Assembly: GCA_951812925.1 (NCBI GenBank)
Contig: OX638370.1
Coordinates: forward strand, 29,751,964-29,815,963
Direction: 5' to 3'
DNA length: 64,000 nt
DNA from: Calliopum simillimum
Taxonomy: Eukaryota; Arthropoda; Insecta; Diptera; Lauxaniidae
The notes under the pieces were generated by a model, which worked only from the letters and a program-made list of their open reading frames with translations, was not told the origin of the DNA and did not search any database. A program made the position numbers and the translations under genes. Of this stretch, positions 21,373 to 32,099 are shown piece by piece. Every line of letters begins with the position of its first letter. Within the stretch, counting starts at the first letter, position 1.

Positions 21373-22372
21373 GTAAACATTTATATTCAACTTCTCTTTA
21401 ATATTACAGTAGCTAAAATTGTATGCATATATATAAGACATTAGAAGTGTAGATAAGCTGGTTCTAGAACAGGGGCTCCTGACATTTCATGCCAACCGAA
21501 ACATTAGTGTTTCCACATCCGTTCAAAAAGTATGAGATCTAAAAATGTTTTTCCGACAAGAGCTTTCGAGAAAACGGTAAACCTTTGAAATATATAAGGA
21601 AAATAGCCTTAAGAAAACTATTTTTATATTTAAATACCTTTTTACATTGACATGAGACTTTTAAAAATTATGTTTATTTTGAGAGATAATAACAAAGTTC
21701 AAATATCTCCATAAAAAAAACTACTGCAGGGTGAATCAAAATTAATTACATACAAATTAGACCTAAAATCATTATTTGCAATTCCCTTTGAAACATCATT
21801 AAAGATATATACGTATGTTAGATATCTAATGTTTTTCTAAAAAAATAAGATTCTATCTTTAAAATGGCTAAAATATGATACATTTATCATAATATTTGCA
21901 AAATTCAGAGCCATTACCAGAAAAGCGACTTAAAAGTTTCATTGGATTGTAAATTCCATCTGTGGGTGTGACACACCTTTGAATGATAAAGTTTTATGTA
22001 GTATTTTTTAGTTGAATTATTGCTCCTAGGCTACAGAGCCGATTTTGACCTAACCAATCTCATTGGTTTTGTATCGCCAAAAAGATTTAAACGGACATTC
22101 AAGGCTTCAAAAACTCGATGATTTAGCTGCATGTAATCCCTATCTGAAGTAATCCTACAATATTTTGGATTCTCGAACACAGCAATTTAATTGGAAACTG
22201 AGACAGTTTCTGAAACCTATATAATGAACCACTTGCATTAATTACAGCCAACATTGACTGTATGTATTTTGTGGAGTAATTTTAAATGATCTAACTTAAC
22301 AGCATGTCCTACGTCGAGGGGGACAAATATAATACGTATAATTATCTTATTAGATAGGCGAAGCCTATCATT
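21373..22372. other. Stretch without gene; may include decayed retrotransposon
   Basis: No clear feature in 21373-22030. Because a retrotransposon ORF end follows at 22373, part of 22000-22372 may be decayed upstream retrotransposon sequence, but I could not read a convincing reverse-transcriptase frame in it. Confidence 0.4.
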
Positions 22373-22609
22373 GTGGTCATTACAGGACATTATCATATAG
22401 GCAGGGACACCCGAAGATTGGGACTCACTGACATAGGAGATCTGTGTAAAAGATTATGACGTCGAAGAGTCCATTTTCATTTCCTTTGTGAATGCTCAAC
22501 ACAAGCTAACCGACGCTACAAGGCTTTCGAAATCCACTTCTTGGACTCTCTTGAAAAATCGCTCAAAAGATTCCTAAATCATATAAAAAATTGGAAATGG
22601 TTCTTATAG
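22373..22609 (+). pseudogene. Non-LTR retrotransposon ORF2, C-terminal remnant
   Basis: A 79-codon frame reads VVITGHYHIGRDTRRLGL, then a TGA at codon 29, then VHFHFLCECSTQANRRYKAF and ends KNWKWFL-stop. The pattern T-GH--IG-H-RRLGL followed by Cys and HFLCECP-like residues is the zinc-knuckle-like tail found C-terminal to reverse transcriptase in LOA/Jockey/I-group non-LTR elements. I see only this tail; the reverse transcriptase and endonuclease domains are absent, as with 5'-truncated copies. The 3' untranslated region of about 80 bp leads directly into the CCTAA array at 22691. Confidence 0.8.
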
Positions 22610-22690
22610 GTTGACAACGAAATTGTAAACCGGGTATACAATGAATCCAACTGCAGCCTAAGTTCTGATGGCATCTGTCATCTATCGTGA

Positions 22691-23165
22691 TAACCTAACC
22701 TAACCTAACCTAACCTAACCTAACTTAACCTAACCTAACCTAACCTAACCTAACCTAACCTAACCTAACCTAACCTAATCTAACCTAACCTAACCTAACC
22801 TAACCTAACCTAACCTAACCTTACCTAACCTAACCTAACCTAACCTAACCTAACCTAACCTAACCTAACCTAACCTAACCTAACCTAACCTAACCTAACC
22901 TAACCTAACCTAACCTAACCTATCCTAACCTAACCTAACCTAACCTAACCTAACCTAACCTAACCTAACCTAACCTAACCTAACCTAACCTAACCTAACC
23001 TAACCTAACCTTACCTAACCTAACCTAACCTAACCTAACCTAACCTAACCTAACCTAACCTAACCTAACCTAACCTAACCTAACCTAACCTAACCTAACC
23101 TAACCTAACCTAACCTAACCTAACCGAACCTAACCTAACCTAACCTAACCTAACCTAACCTAACC
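22691..23165. repeat. (CCTAA)n array, 95 units, equal to insect telomere unit TTAGG
   Basis: There are 95 consecutive 5-bp units (TAACC as written) with no insertion or deletion and only six substituted units (within 22721-22730, 22771-22780, and at 22821, 22921, 23011 and 23121). The complement is (TTAGG)n, the ancestral insect telomere repeat, which flies have lost from chromosome ends. The array follows directly after the 3' region of a non-LTR retrotransposon and ends at CTTAGACATC. Two origins are possible: a microsatellite tail belonging to that retrotransposon family, like the TAA tail of I elements, or an interstitial telomere-like block. Confidence 0.98.
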
Positions 23166-23420
23166 TTAGACATCTTCACACTTTCTTTATTAATTAATTT
23201 TCGAGAAGCGTTGAAAAGGACTGAACAGTTTTTGTTGTATTTCTATGTAACGAAAGTTATGTAAGCAAAGTTAGTCAATGGATAAGGTCAAAAACACTCC
23301 AAAAAGGAACTAAGACGTTTATGGGTTTTTATTGCAGAAAACGTTAAATGGGTCCTTTAACAAGAAAAATAACTGCGAAACGCTATTAAATTAAAGGGTG
23401 GAAATCGAAGAGAGGGGGGA
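23166..23420. other. Short stretch, no feature seen
   Basis: No coding or terminal repeats seen. No obvious copy of the sequence just before the retrotransposon tail was found here, so no target duplication can be assigned. Confidence 0.4.
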
Positions 23421-24960
23421 AAATAAACCCTTTACTGTTTTTTCAATAAATCTAGCGAACAAAGGAAAATTTCGAAATTTTTTTTAGACAACATTTTATA
23501 GAGAATTGAATTTTCCATCCACATAGCTCATTTAAAATATTTAAAAAAAAATGTTGAAACCAAAAAAAAACTAGTAAGGGTGTTACCTTTGGCCAGGCCA
23601 AACATTAAATACCCTACACAGCTGTATTTTGAAAATTTTGCTTATATGGGAGGTGCCACGCCCTCTTGTCCGAATTCATCCAAATGTTTCTCAGAGTTTG
23701 AATTTATAGTTCTTAATATTTGAGTGAAATTTGTGTGGATTATCTCAAAAAATGTTTTCAGTATAGCGTTTTGAACCTTTTGCTTATATGGGAGGTGCCA
23801 CGCCCTCTTGTCCGATTTTATACAAATTTATAATTATTAGTGTCTGAGTAAAATTTAGTTCGATTATGTCAAAATACGCTTTCAGTATAGCGTTTTGAAC
23901 CTTTTGCTTATATGAGAGGTGCCACGCCCTCTTGTCCGAACTTGCCCAGTTATTGCTCAGAGCTTGAGCTTACAATTCGTAGTATTTGTGTGTATTTTGG
24001 TTGCATTATCGTGAGAAATACTCCAAAAGTTGCATTTTGAATATATTTTTTGTATGGGCGGTAGGCGTGTCCGTTGACCGATTTCACTCATTTTCAATCC
24101 CCCGAGCTAACATTGAATAATATGGCTTAGTTTTCCCAAAAAGTGTATTTCCACACACAGCCAGCCAGCCAGCCAGACAGACGGACATGGCTATATAGAC
24201 TCAGGAGGAGACGCTGATCAAGAATACTTATATATACTTTTCTATATCTGCCACGCCTCCTTCGTCAGCGTTACAAACGGAAGGACAAAGTGAATATACC
24301 CTGGGTGTAGGGTATGAAAAACAGCAAAAGTTTCGAAAATGCTTTATTAAAAAATTTCTTAGGCTAAAAATTGACCGAAATACGCGAACATGAAAATTTC
24401 GTTTATGCTGTCGGAATAAGGTAAAAAATGATAAGTTCAAAAAATACGCGTGAATTTTTATCAAAATTTTTAAAATTTTTTTTTTTTTAATTTTTGATGA
24501 ATTATAAAATGTCATCAAAAATTCTGAAAAAAATCATACATTTTTTTGGCTTATTAAATTTTTTCGTAAGAAGCCTTGGTTTTGAGTAAAAAAGTTTTTC
24601 GACTGCATAAACAAAATTTCCATGTTCGAGTAGCCATATTTCGGTCACTTTTTAACAAAAAAATTTTTTAATGAAGTACTTTAAAGGATATTTTAATTCC
24701 TTTTTTTTATGTTGAGCCATGCCTTTACCTTTCTCTTGGCCCAATAAAGTTATGAGCAAAAGAGTAAAAAACTCAAGAATTCGAAAATTTTGGGTTTTTT
24801 TTTTTTGGTTTCGACATTTTCAGCATAAGCAATTTTTTTTTTTTTTTAAATAAGTTATTCCGATGGTAAATTTTATTTTCTACAAAAATTTTTCTCTAAA
24901 AAATATCGAAATTTTTCTTTGTTCGCTAGATATATTGGATAAATTGTAAAGGTTTAATTT
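23421..24960. mobile_element. Foldback element split by DINE-1 copy C
   Basis: The left arm (AAATAAACCCTTTAC, TCTAGCGAACAAAGGAAAAT, AATGTTGAAACC) is the inverse of the right arm (GGTTTCGACATTTT, TTTCTTTGTTCGCTAGATA, TTGTAAAGGTTTAATTTT). Inner arms near 24330-24420 and 24600-24680 also pair (ATTGACCGAAATACGCGAAC against GTTCGAGTAGCCATATTTCGG). The DINE-1 at 23570-24321 lies between arm segments. No coding was recognised. Confidence 0.7.
23570..24321 (-). mobile_element. DINE-1 / Helentron-type element, copy C
   Basis: In reverse orientation it starts at CTAGTAAGGGTGTTACC, then the perfect TTTGGCCAGGCCAAA hairpin, CATTAAATACCCTACAC, three GGTGCCACGCCC monomers (near 23651, 23816 and 23930), the CCAGCCAGCCAGCCAG microsatellite, and ends GAATATACCCTGGGTGTAGG. 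All DINE-1 landmarks are present and the 3' hairpin is intact. No coding capacity. Confidence 0.9.
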
Positions 24961-26337
24961 TTTTTGTTATAACATCATAGTCAAAATTTAAATGCATCCA
25001 TGAGGACTACAAATATAAAGATGAATGTTTTCAAATATACGATAATATCCAAGAATTCTTTTGCATAATTTTGTTGTAAATAAAAATGCATGCCTTTAAA
25101 AACTGAATGTTGCACACTTATCTATTATTTCAGTGAAATGACCTACTTTTTTTTATCGTCTACTCAAAAAAATTTCCAAAAACATAAATGCATAAAGTAC
25201 TCGTACACATTTTGAAGACGAAACAATATTCATTAATTATTCTGTTAAAATTTTTTCAAATCATATTTGCTGTTTAATGTTTTTCTCACAATTTCTTATC
25301 GTAATTATGTGCGTACGTATATTGTTTGTGTTGTTGTATTCTTGAAATCATTTGAAGTGGCAACACTATCACCAGCGTCAAGTCCGCTTGATGCTTTCAA
25401 GTGTTGCCTGTTATCGTAGCGATATTGCACAAGTGCGAATGAGTGAGTACTCACTCTTACTTTCAAGCATAATTCGCCAATGCATTTAAGTGCAAGTAAT
25501 ATCGGGTAAAATTTCTCTACAGGCCTTCCTTTCCATTATGCTTTTTAGCTTAGGAGGAGCTCTTAATACAAAAATATTTATTTGTTTTTTTTCGTTTTTA
25601 TTTCAACAAAACTTGGCCAATTTACATTTATTGCTTGGTTGGCAATAAGCCAGTACGTAATGCAGTATGCAATATCAATGGGCTGGGCTTTGCATACAAA
25701 ATGTACTTACATATATATTACGTATATAAGTGCGAAACAATTTTTGTATGGAAATTATCCAAGTTGCACTGAAGAAAAGAAATTGTAAAATTATGAGTGT
25801 ATTTACACACGAAATAGGCATTCAAGTACAGATTTGTTAGATAATTTCTTAGTTCAAAATTTAAATGTATCGCATCGAAAAAACCACTCAAAGGAAAATG
25901 GTAAAATTTTTTTCCATCAGAGTAAAAATTTTAGTTTAATTTTAAAACCAAAAAGTATTTACATATATAGAACAATGCCAATGAATGTATTAATTTTAAA
26001 CTGAGGGTATTCCTGAAAACTGTCAAATTTCGTATTGATTTTGACAACATTTACGAGTTTACGAGGTTTTCGAGGCTTTTACACGTTTTCAGGAATCCCC
26101 TCACTATTTTCGAATAAATTTCATACTTTTCCGGCATAAATTTCAAATTTTTTTTTTTAATAAAATCGGGATTTAATACCAAAAATGTTTTAAATCAATG
26201 CTATACTGGAATTCGTTTTAAGCTTTACACGTGATCATAGGGTTAAGTGGGGTACATTTGACTTCGGGGCAAATTTGATTTTCCCATATGAATTCGTGGA
26301 AAAAGTTTAATTTGATTGTAAGAAACATCGTTCTTAG
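24961..26337. other. A+T-rich stretch with one perfect palindrome
   Basis: No gene seen. The slightly more G+C-rich patch 25350-25510 includes the perfect 16-bp palindrome GAGTGAGTACTCACTC at 25441-25456 and the inverted words AACACT / AGTGTT. The start of a dispersed family (GGGGTACATTTGACTTCGGG) lies at about 26248. Confidence 0.5.
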
Positions 26338-26610
26338 GCGGCATATGAGCCATTTATTTTGAAAGTGGCCTAAGTCCTTTTCGGGGCAAAAGTAATGTCT
26401 TTCACATTATGTGCCGTAATAATCGATCTTTTGCCCGATACTATTTTTTAAACATAACACCGTTAATTTCACACAATGTGATAAACATTCTGTAAAAACA
26501 GAATTCAATTTTATCCGTTCTGAACAAAATGCCAGCTAATTCATATTATGACATTTCTTTTGCTCCGAAATGGACTTAGCTCACTTTCAAAATAAACGGC
26601 TCATATTTAA
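26338..26610. repeat. Foldback repeat, GAGCCATTTATTTTGAAAGTG arms
   Basis: The left arm ATATGAGCCATTTATTTTG then AAAGTGGCCTAAGTCC inverts to the right arm GGACTTAGCTCACTTTC then AAAATAAACGGCTCATAT. Related words (GGCACATAATTTATATGACA and AACGGCTCATATAATCC) occur at 34930-35030 and 60520-60540, so this is a dispersed family. Confidence 0.7.
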
Positions 26611-27306
26611 TTTTATATTTTAAATTTTTTATGTTTTTTTTTTTTTTTTTCAAGCGAATGTGTAATGTGCATGTGGCCCCCATGGAGTCAAATTTTTTTT
26701 ATATTTTTTGTTGCTTTATGGGCCAAATTGCAGTCAATCCTTAAGACTTTTCGCATTTTAACACCATCACCTGTATTTGCTTTTTTCATTTTCACCAATT
26801 TGGTTTTGCATTGGCCCACGAAATTAGACGATTATCACTTGTGGGCCCGCGTCGAAGTGTCTGCTAAACATCCAATTCGTGTCTATGCTTTTTGGCACTG
26901 GCATATGGAATTACCCTTTTGTACGTATAACATTTTTGTCCAAAAAGCACCCCAGCTCATAGAGAGAAGCCATAATAAAATAAATTAAAAATATAATGGA
27001 ACTCCATAATGTAATTGTTGTATAAAAAACAAAAACAATACTATATGTCCTTCAAAAAATGTTTTGCCAAAATAAGTTTTGTCCAAATTTGCTTTTTATC
27101 TTTTACATTGTTTTTCTTTAAGTTATCTTGTACATACTTATATACATACATATGTACATTTATCCGTATTTATTCCGTCTTTGATTGCATTAAATATTTA
27201 CAAACTTTTTTGGACTTGAGGCAAAATGTCAAATGTGTGTGACATATGGCAGAAACAAACAGTAAGATATTCAATGTATAATAATAATAATATACAAATG
27301 TATATA
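26611..27306. other. No gene seen
   Basis: The plus frame 26665-26988 (107 codons) is hydrophobic with no recognised motif and no codon-use evidence of selection; I treat it as chance. The rest is A+T-rich. Confidence 0.5.
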
Positions 27307-27765
27307 TCTGTGGCATTTTGACAAAACAACCTAACTCGAAATTGGCAACTTTTCAGGAGTGCTAAAAAACTACTTAACTACTTCTCAATAATACATTCTT
27401 TCTTGCCTTCCATAAGATCCCTTACTACAGATCTTGTTATCCTTTCATGTAAGAAGAGATCTTAGAAGGCTTGTATTGCTGCCTTCTTAGTAGAAACATG
27501 CGTATCAGGCCTCTTCTAATGCATTTTAATTAACTTTAAACAGTCAGGTGTGAACTGTTTTTCCCTTTTGGATAGAAACACTTAACAGCATAAATGGTGG
27601 TAATTTCAAATCTAGCGTGTTTTATGGGACACCAGTGTATATTTGGAACTAAAAATTATAGAAACATGACAACTACAACGAAAGCAGCGTGTGTTTTAAA
27701 TTAATGACCAGAACTCTAGAAAGTTGTCTTATCTCGAGTTAGGTTGTTTTGTCAAAAGTCCACGG
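27307..27765. mobile_element. 459-bp TIR element with 9-bp target duplication
   Basis: The ends carry TTTTGACAAAACAACCTAAC and its inverse, preceded by CTGTGG / CCACGG. The flanks are ATGTATATA on both sides (27298-27306 and 27766-27774), a likely 9-bp duplication although low in complexity. The interior shows no coding, only short inverted words (AAGATCCC...GATCTT). Duplications of 8-9 bp occur in hAT, P and Merlin groups, but the termini do not decide between them. Confidence 0.7.
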
Positions 27766-28320
27766 ATGTATATACTTATATATATGTTATAGTGTCTTGA
27801 ATAACTACTTATATACAAATAAATAGAAATTTATTATTGATATCCTGCAGTCGAACAAGTGACATTTAAGCAACGAAATGTTTGATTCAATTAATTTGTG
27901 GATACAAGTGTGTATATTCGATTTGTTGTTAATAAAATTAGTTACCATCAGATATGTAGAAACATATGCAACCCTTAAAAGTGTACAAGTGTGCCATTTG
28001 TTTTATGTCATAATAAAGTGAATGCGACAGCCCAGCAAACATTTGAATTTTAAAATTTTAAGCGAAGAATTCACTACTTTTCCGGAACAGTTTTACCTAA
28101 AAAAACTTAAAATTTTTAAGATGATGGATATGAAAACAATTGTTTACCATTACTATATATAACCCCTTATCTAAAGTTTCTCTTATTATAGATATATATC
28201 ACATATTTAAATTAATTGATATTGACGAAATGCGCCGCTCTATAATTCGACCTAATTCCCACTCTTCTGTCTCCTATTTCGAAGCAAAACCACTAAGTTT
28301 AAAAGAGTTATCCCCTTAAA
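27766..28320. other. A+T-rich stretch, no gene seen
   Basis: No coding signal. CCCAGCAAACATTTG near 28030 resembles a transposon terminus, but no inverse end was found. Confidence 0.4.
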
Positions 28321-28400
28321 TAGCGTTTCCCAAAGTGTGCTCCGCGGAGCCCTAATTCTCCACGAGGCCTATGCAAGGGCTCGGTGGAAAAGATTTTGTT
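28321..28400. mobile_element. hAT-like terminus fragment
   Basis: TAGCGTTTCCCAAAGTG followed by GCTCCGCGGAGCCC and a G+C-rich inverted segment (CTCCACGAGG...GGGCTCGGTGG) is the kind of end seen in many hAT elements (TAGNGTTTCCCAAA, then CTCCGCGGAGC). No second end was found, so it is a solo fragment. Confidence 0.45.
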
Positions 28401-28500
28401 CATAAGTTGATATTGCTATTTGAATGCCATACAAGGAAATCCCATTTTCATCGTGAACACCGGAGCACCCGATAGGATACATCTACACTAAATTAAAAAA

Positions 28501-28590
28501 ATGAAGGATTCGAACCGAGGACTGTGTGATAGAAACATATTATTACATTAAAATTAAAAACCTGCAAGACCTCTTTCTAGTCCACTGTAT
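28501..28590 (-). other. tRNA-like sequence (box B)
   Basis: The minus strand contains AGAGGTCTTGCAGG, a possible D-arm part, then after an A/T-rich middle CTCGGTTCGAATCCTTC, a consensus box B / T-arm, then a T run as a possible pol III terminator. It aligns by eye with the tRNA-like stretch at 54768-54860. No complete cloverleaf. Confidence 0.4.
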
Positions 28591-28689
28591 GATAATAGGT
28601 ACAAACTTTGTATATTAAGAAAATTGTGGAACAAAAATTAGTCCCGAAACAGAATTTGATATTCGAGTGTTTTCTTCCTGTAGCCGATT

Positions 28690-28820
28690 TCAATTAAATT
28701 CAACAAAAATAAATAAATAAAAAATATAGAAAAATAAAAAACTAAAAAAAGAACTGAAAAATAAAATAAAAAGAAATAAATAAAAAAATAAATCAAAAAA
28801 AAAAAAAAAACAAAAAAAAA
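28690..28820. repeat. A-rich (AAATAAATA) simple repeat
   Basis: A run of AAATAA / AAAAATAA units with long A tracts ends against the next tRNA-like sequence. Low complexity; no coding. Confidence 0.7.
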
Positions 28821-28822
28821 TT

Positions 28823-28893
28823 TCTTCGTGGTGGGATTCGAACTCGGGTCTATGGCAAACTAGCGTTACTAGCGTGTGATTAACGCATTTCGA
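28823..28893 (-). other. tRNA-like sequence (anticodon arm and T-arm)
   Basis: The minus strand has GCGTTAATCACACGC, a possible anticodon stem-loop, and GACCCGAGTTCGAATCCCAC, a box B / T-arm, followed by a T-rich run. A D-arm / box A is not recognisable at the right distance, so a working tRNA is unlikely. A tRNA-derived repeat is the better reading. Confidence 0.4.
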
Positions 28894-28979
28894 TTTTATA
28901 TGGAAAAAATATTTTTTGAAGATGCATGCATTTGAAGAAAAAAATGTAATTTTACTATGCTTTTTTTTGGCTCAGTGTA

Positions 28980-29330
28980 GAAGCGAATATTATTAGGGTT
29001 GTCATAGCGACAAATGTATTGGACAAAATCGAAAAATGTTGAAAGAATCGAACGAAATTATAGAAACAGTCGAGAAATTTTGAAATGAAATTTTGAGTAG
29101 AAATATTTTGAAAAAGTAGCAAATTCCGAAATTATAGAAAAAGTAGAAGTTTTGAACGTGCCTGAAAAGAATTGAATGATTCAAAAGTTTATGAAATTTC
29201 GAAATTATTCGAAAATTTGAAGAATATTGAAAAATTTGTATCATGAAAAAACTGCTAAAAGAGTCGAAATTGGTGAAATTAATAAAATCCTGGAAATATG
29301 GAAAAAGAAAATTTCTCAAACCACATAATG
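28980..29330. repeat. Degenerate TCGAAA-word region
   Basis: A run of purine-rich degenerate phrases (ATCGAAAAATG, AATCGAACGAAATTATAG, GTCGAGAAATTTTG, TTCGAAATTATTCG) spaced 20-35 bp apart. The same style occurs at 380-2350, 35700-35960 and, inverted, 38250-38900, 50800-51170 and 51900-52030. The minus frame 29002-29319 is a by-product. Confidence 0.5.
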
Positions 29331-29499
29331 ATTTAAACGAAAAAAAATAGTTTTTTGTAGCAACTCGTAGAGATTTTTTTTTTTTTTTTTTTAATTATTT
29401 TATTATATTTAGCACACACTTCAAAATGGTAGTTTGCGTTTCTTAGTTTTGAATCCCTTAAGTATTAATTTTAATCTTTTTTGGTATTAAATTCCTTTC

Positions 29500-29715
29500 C
29501 AAAAAAGTTTAAAATTTATTCCAGAAAAGTATGAAATTTATTCCAAAATAGTTTAAAATTAATTCTTTTTTGGCAATGTTCTAGTAAACTAAAATTTTTA
29601 CTGTGTATAGTATTATTGAAAATCCTTATTTCAAATAAATAAATCAGTAGAAAACCAAGCAACTTTTCCGCCTCTGAGATAATTATAAAAAAATATATGC
29701 GCACTCTCCGCATTG
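29500..29715 (-). repeat. Dispersed repeat shared with 36750-36870
   Basis: The minus strand shares GGAGAGTGCGCAT, TTATAATTATCTCAGAGGCG and GAAAAGTTGCTT with 36755-36810. The ACTAAAATTTTTACTGTG end resembles AGTAAAAATTTTAGTTT at 25921. Probably fragments of one non-autonomous element. Confidence 0.6.
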
Positions 29716-31713
29716 GTACAAGTTACTACATAGGCTTTAGCTATTCGATGCTTTCATCAGAAATGAGTTACACTATTACCTGGAAGCTCCCAACATGCCT
29801 CAAAACCACGACACTTACACTATAAGTTTCTCCAGAATAATACGTCGCTCAACATCAGATATAAGCACCACGCCAATTTATGTACGACTCTTCTGTTGTA
29901 AAGAAAATATTTTTACTGGGACTTTGCGAATGGTTACACCACAACAGCGTAATTTTAAAGGTCGCAGGTCAAAAGTTGCATTTTTAATTTACTTAGTGTG
30001 CACAATACATAGCTCTCCCACACAGGATATAAAAGGTAAAGTTAATTTGGTTTTGTTCTTTGTGCAGGAATGCAAAATTTGATTTACTTTGTGCTACCTC
30101 AGTAAAAAGTTATTTTTTATGTAGAAAATTAATACTAAAAGCTTTTAGTAAAAGACTAGTGCTGAAGCAACATGGCTCAGTAGCTGAAAAAATCAACAAA
30201 AAATAATTTAAAAAAACCAAAAAAATCTTTCGAGAAACATTTTTTTAAATCTCTGGAACTGGTTTATTATGTTTTGTTAGTAAAGTTGCTTGCATCAATT
30301 CAAAACTTTTACAACAGCAAGGAAATGTTTAAACACAACAAAAATAATAAGCAGCAGTGTCGAAAATTATTTTCATTTTCCAGGGAGCCGATCATACAAA
30401 ATACAAAGTTGGCATAGAAATCACACTACCAAAAACAAAATTGAAAATTGAAAAAAAAAAAAAAAACCGACAACTCAAAAGGAATCTACAGCACAAACTA
30501 CGAATTGCTAACAAGCAGCGAAAAAATCAAATTGTAGTGTGAACGACATCTGCAATGACTCAAGTCAAAAATCAAATCTTCAATTCAAAAAGACATTTCC
30601 AAAAAAAGCATAGCCCGTGAAGTTTTTAAATATTTTACATGTGCGGAGCGATAGAACGACCAACCAACTTGTAACGAAATTAATACGAAAATATTTATAG
30701 CAAGATGAAATGCATTTTAAAGGAAAGTCAGTGCTTTGAGCAAAAGATGTCACAATATTGATTGATATTAGAAAAAAAAAAATGTTCGGGACCAAAACTA
30801 CAAATCAAACGGAGATCTGAAAATTGCGACAGTTTCACTTTACTGATTTTAGCCGGGTAATGAAATGAAATTTAATACCAACTGATTATATCAATAAATA
30901 GTCTCAAATCTCGCAAAATCGAAACCTTGACACTCTATCGCTTTTTCGACAGTGTCAAATGCACAATCATGCGCGAAATTTTTGCATTATCATAGAGTAA
31001 TAAAATTCCTATTATGAAAAATCAACAAAAATTACTGTTTTTTTATAATCTACATTATTTTACAGGCATAATGAAAATTGTGATAAAATTCTAAAGATTA
31101 GAATCGAATGAATAAATATTTTAAGTAAGAGTAAGACTGAGTCACACAATTGAAATTTAAAACTTTGCACGGTTAGATGGCATAATGTAGAAATTTCTAA
31201 ATGGTTCTAGCAATAGCTACATACTTTGATTTTATATCTTTCTATGCATTAAAACTTTAAAGAAATGCATAGTCAAGCGATAGAAAAAATAATTTAACTC
31301 ATATTACCGTTAAGGAATGTTTTAAAATGATTGATTCTCTATTTTAGCACCATTTTTTAGTTTTTCTTTTTGTTCACTTTCGGGCAGAACGATTTAACCG
31401 AAGATGGAGCAAAGGAAATATCATAATTTAAAATGATGAACGAAATCAAGCTATTGTTTATTCTCACAAAAAGTTTTGAAGATTTAAAATTAATGAAATT
31501 AAGCTTAAAAAATAATATCGTCTGCATTCTGATCCTCTAATTACCCGTCTCTAAATGGTTGCCTTATATTGTATTCTCCTGGTCCTCTTAGGGCGATCAT
31601 AGGGCCAAATTAAAATGTCTATGTTTGTCATGATCCTTTGCGATGACTTTTATCTCTTGCCACGACTTTCCTGATTCTTTGATTTCCTACTACGTTCTCT
31701 ACTGAGTTGTGGA
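29716..31713. other. A+T-rich stretch, no gene seen
   Basis: The plus frame 29795-30082 and minus frame 30580-30795 lack recognisable motifs. A 14-base hairpin (TTGACACTCTATCG...CGACAGTGTCAA) lies at 30927-30958. TTATTTTCATTTTCCAG at 30368 resembles a splice acceptor, but no matching donor of quality was seen. Confidence 0.5.
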
Positions 31714-31863
31714 CAGTGGCGAATCCAGGGGGGGAGGAGGCGATGGGGCGATCGCCCCCTCTCTCAAACCTAAATTATATGTAAAGATTTTGAAAACATA
31801 ATGTTATTATCTAAAAATGTAGTCAATCGGCCCCCCCTCTTGACAACGCTGGATCCGCCACTG
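31714..31863. mobile_element. 150-bp hAT-type MITE
   Basis: The ends CAGTGGCGAATCCAG and its inverse CTGGATCCGCCACTG are hAT-like termini. The flanks GTTGTGGA (31706-31713) and GTTGTGAA (31864-31871) form an 8-bp target duplication with one mismatch, as expected for hAT elements. The interior has a G-run and C-run pair around GGGGCGATCGCCCC. Non-coding. Confidence 0.85.
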
Positions 31864-32099
31864 GTTGTGAATTCCACTCAAGAGCACAGACTTCGCTGTG
31901 TAGTTTCCGGAGAGTATGGCCATTGCATACAAGCTTGGTTTTAGTGCGCGTTTTTTCGATATTGATAGCTTGTACTGCCAATTTTGTTAGGTTGCAAAAA
32001 AATTCTTGTGTGAAAGTTTGGTCTCGATCGGACGGGGGTAACACCTACCCCATCGGGCCCAAAGAGAGGCAGGTGAAAATTGGTGAAAATTTCAAGAAA

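Noticed and set aside
22691..23165. Genuine chromosome end
   Set aside because: Unique sequence continues on both sides for tens of kilobases, and flies do not use TTAGG at telomeres, so this is interstitial.
26665..26988. 107-codon plus frame with WHWHME segment
   Set aside because: No family resemblance, no splice signals or neighbouring exons. Chance open frame in a T-rich region.
30368..30400. Possible splice acceptor and exon at TTATTTTCATTTTCCAG
   Set aside because: No convincing donor or protein-like frame follows; downstream is A-rich.
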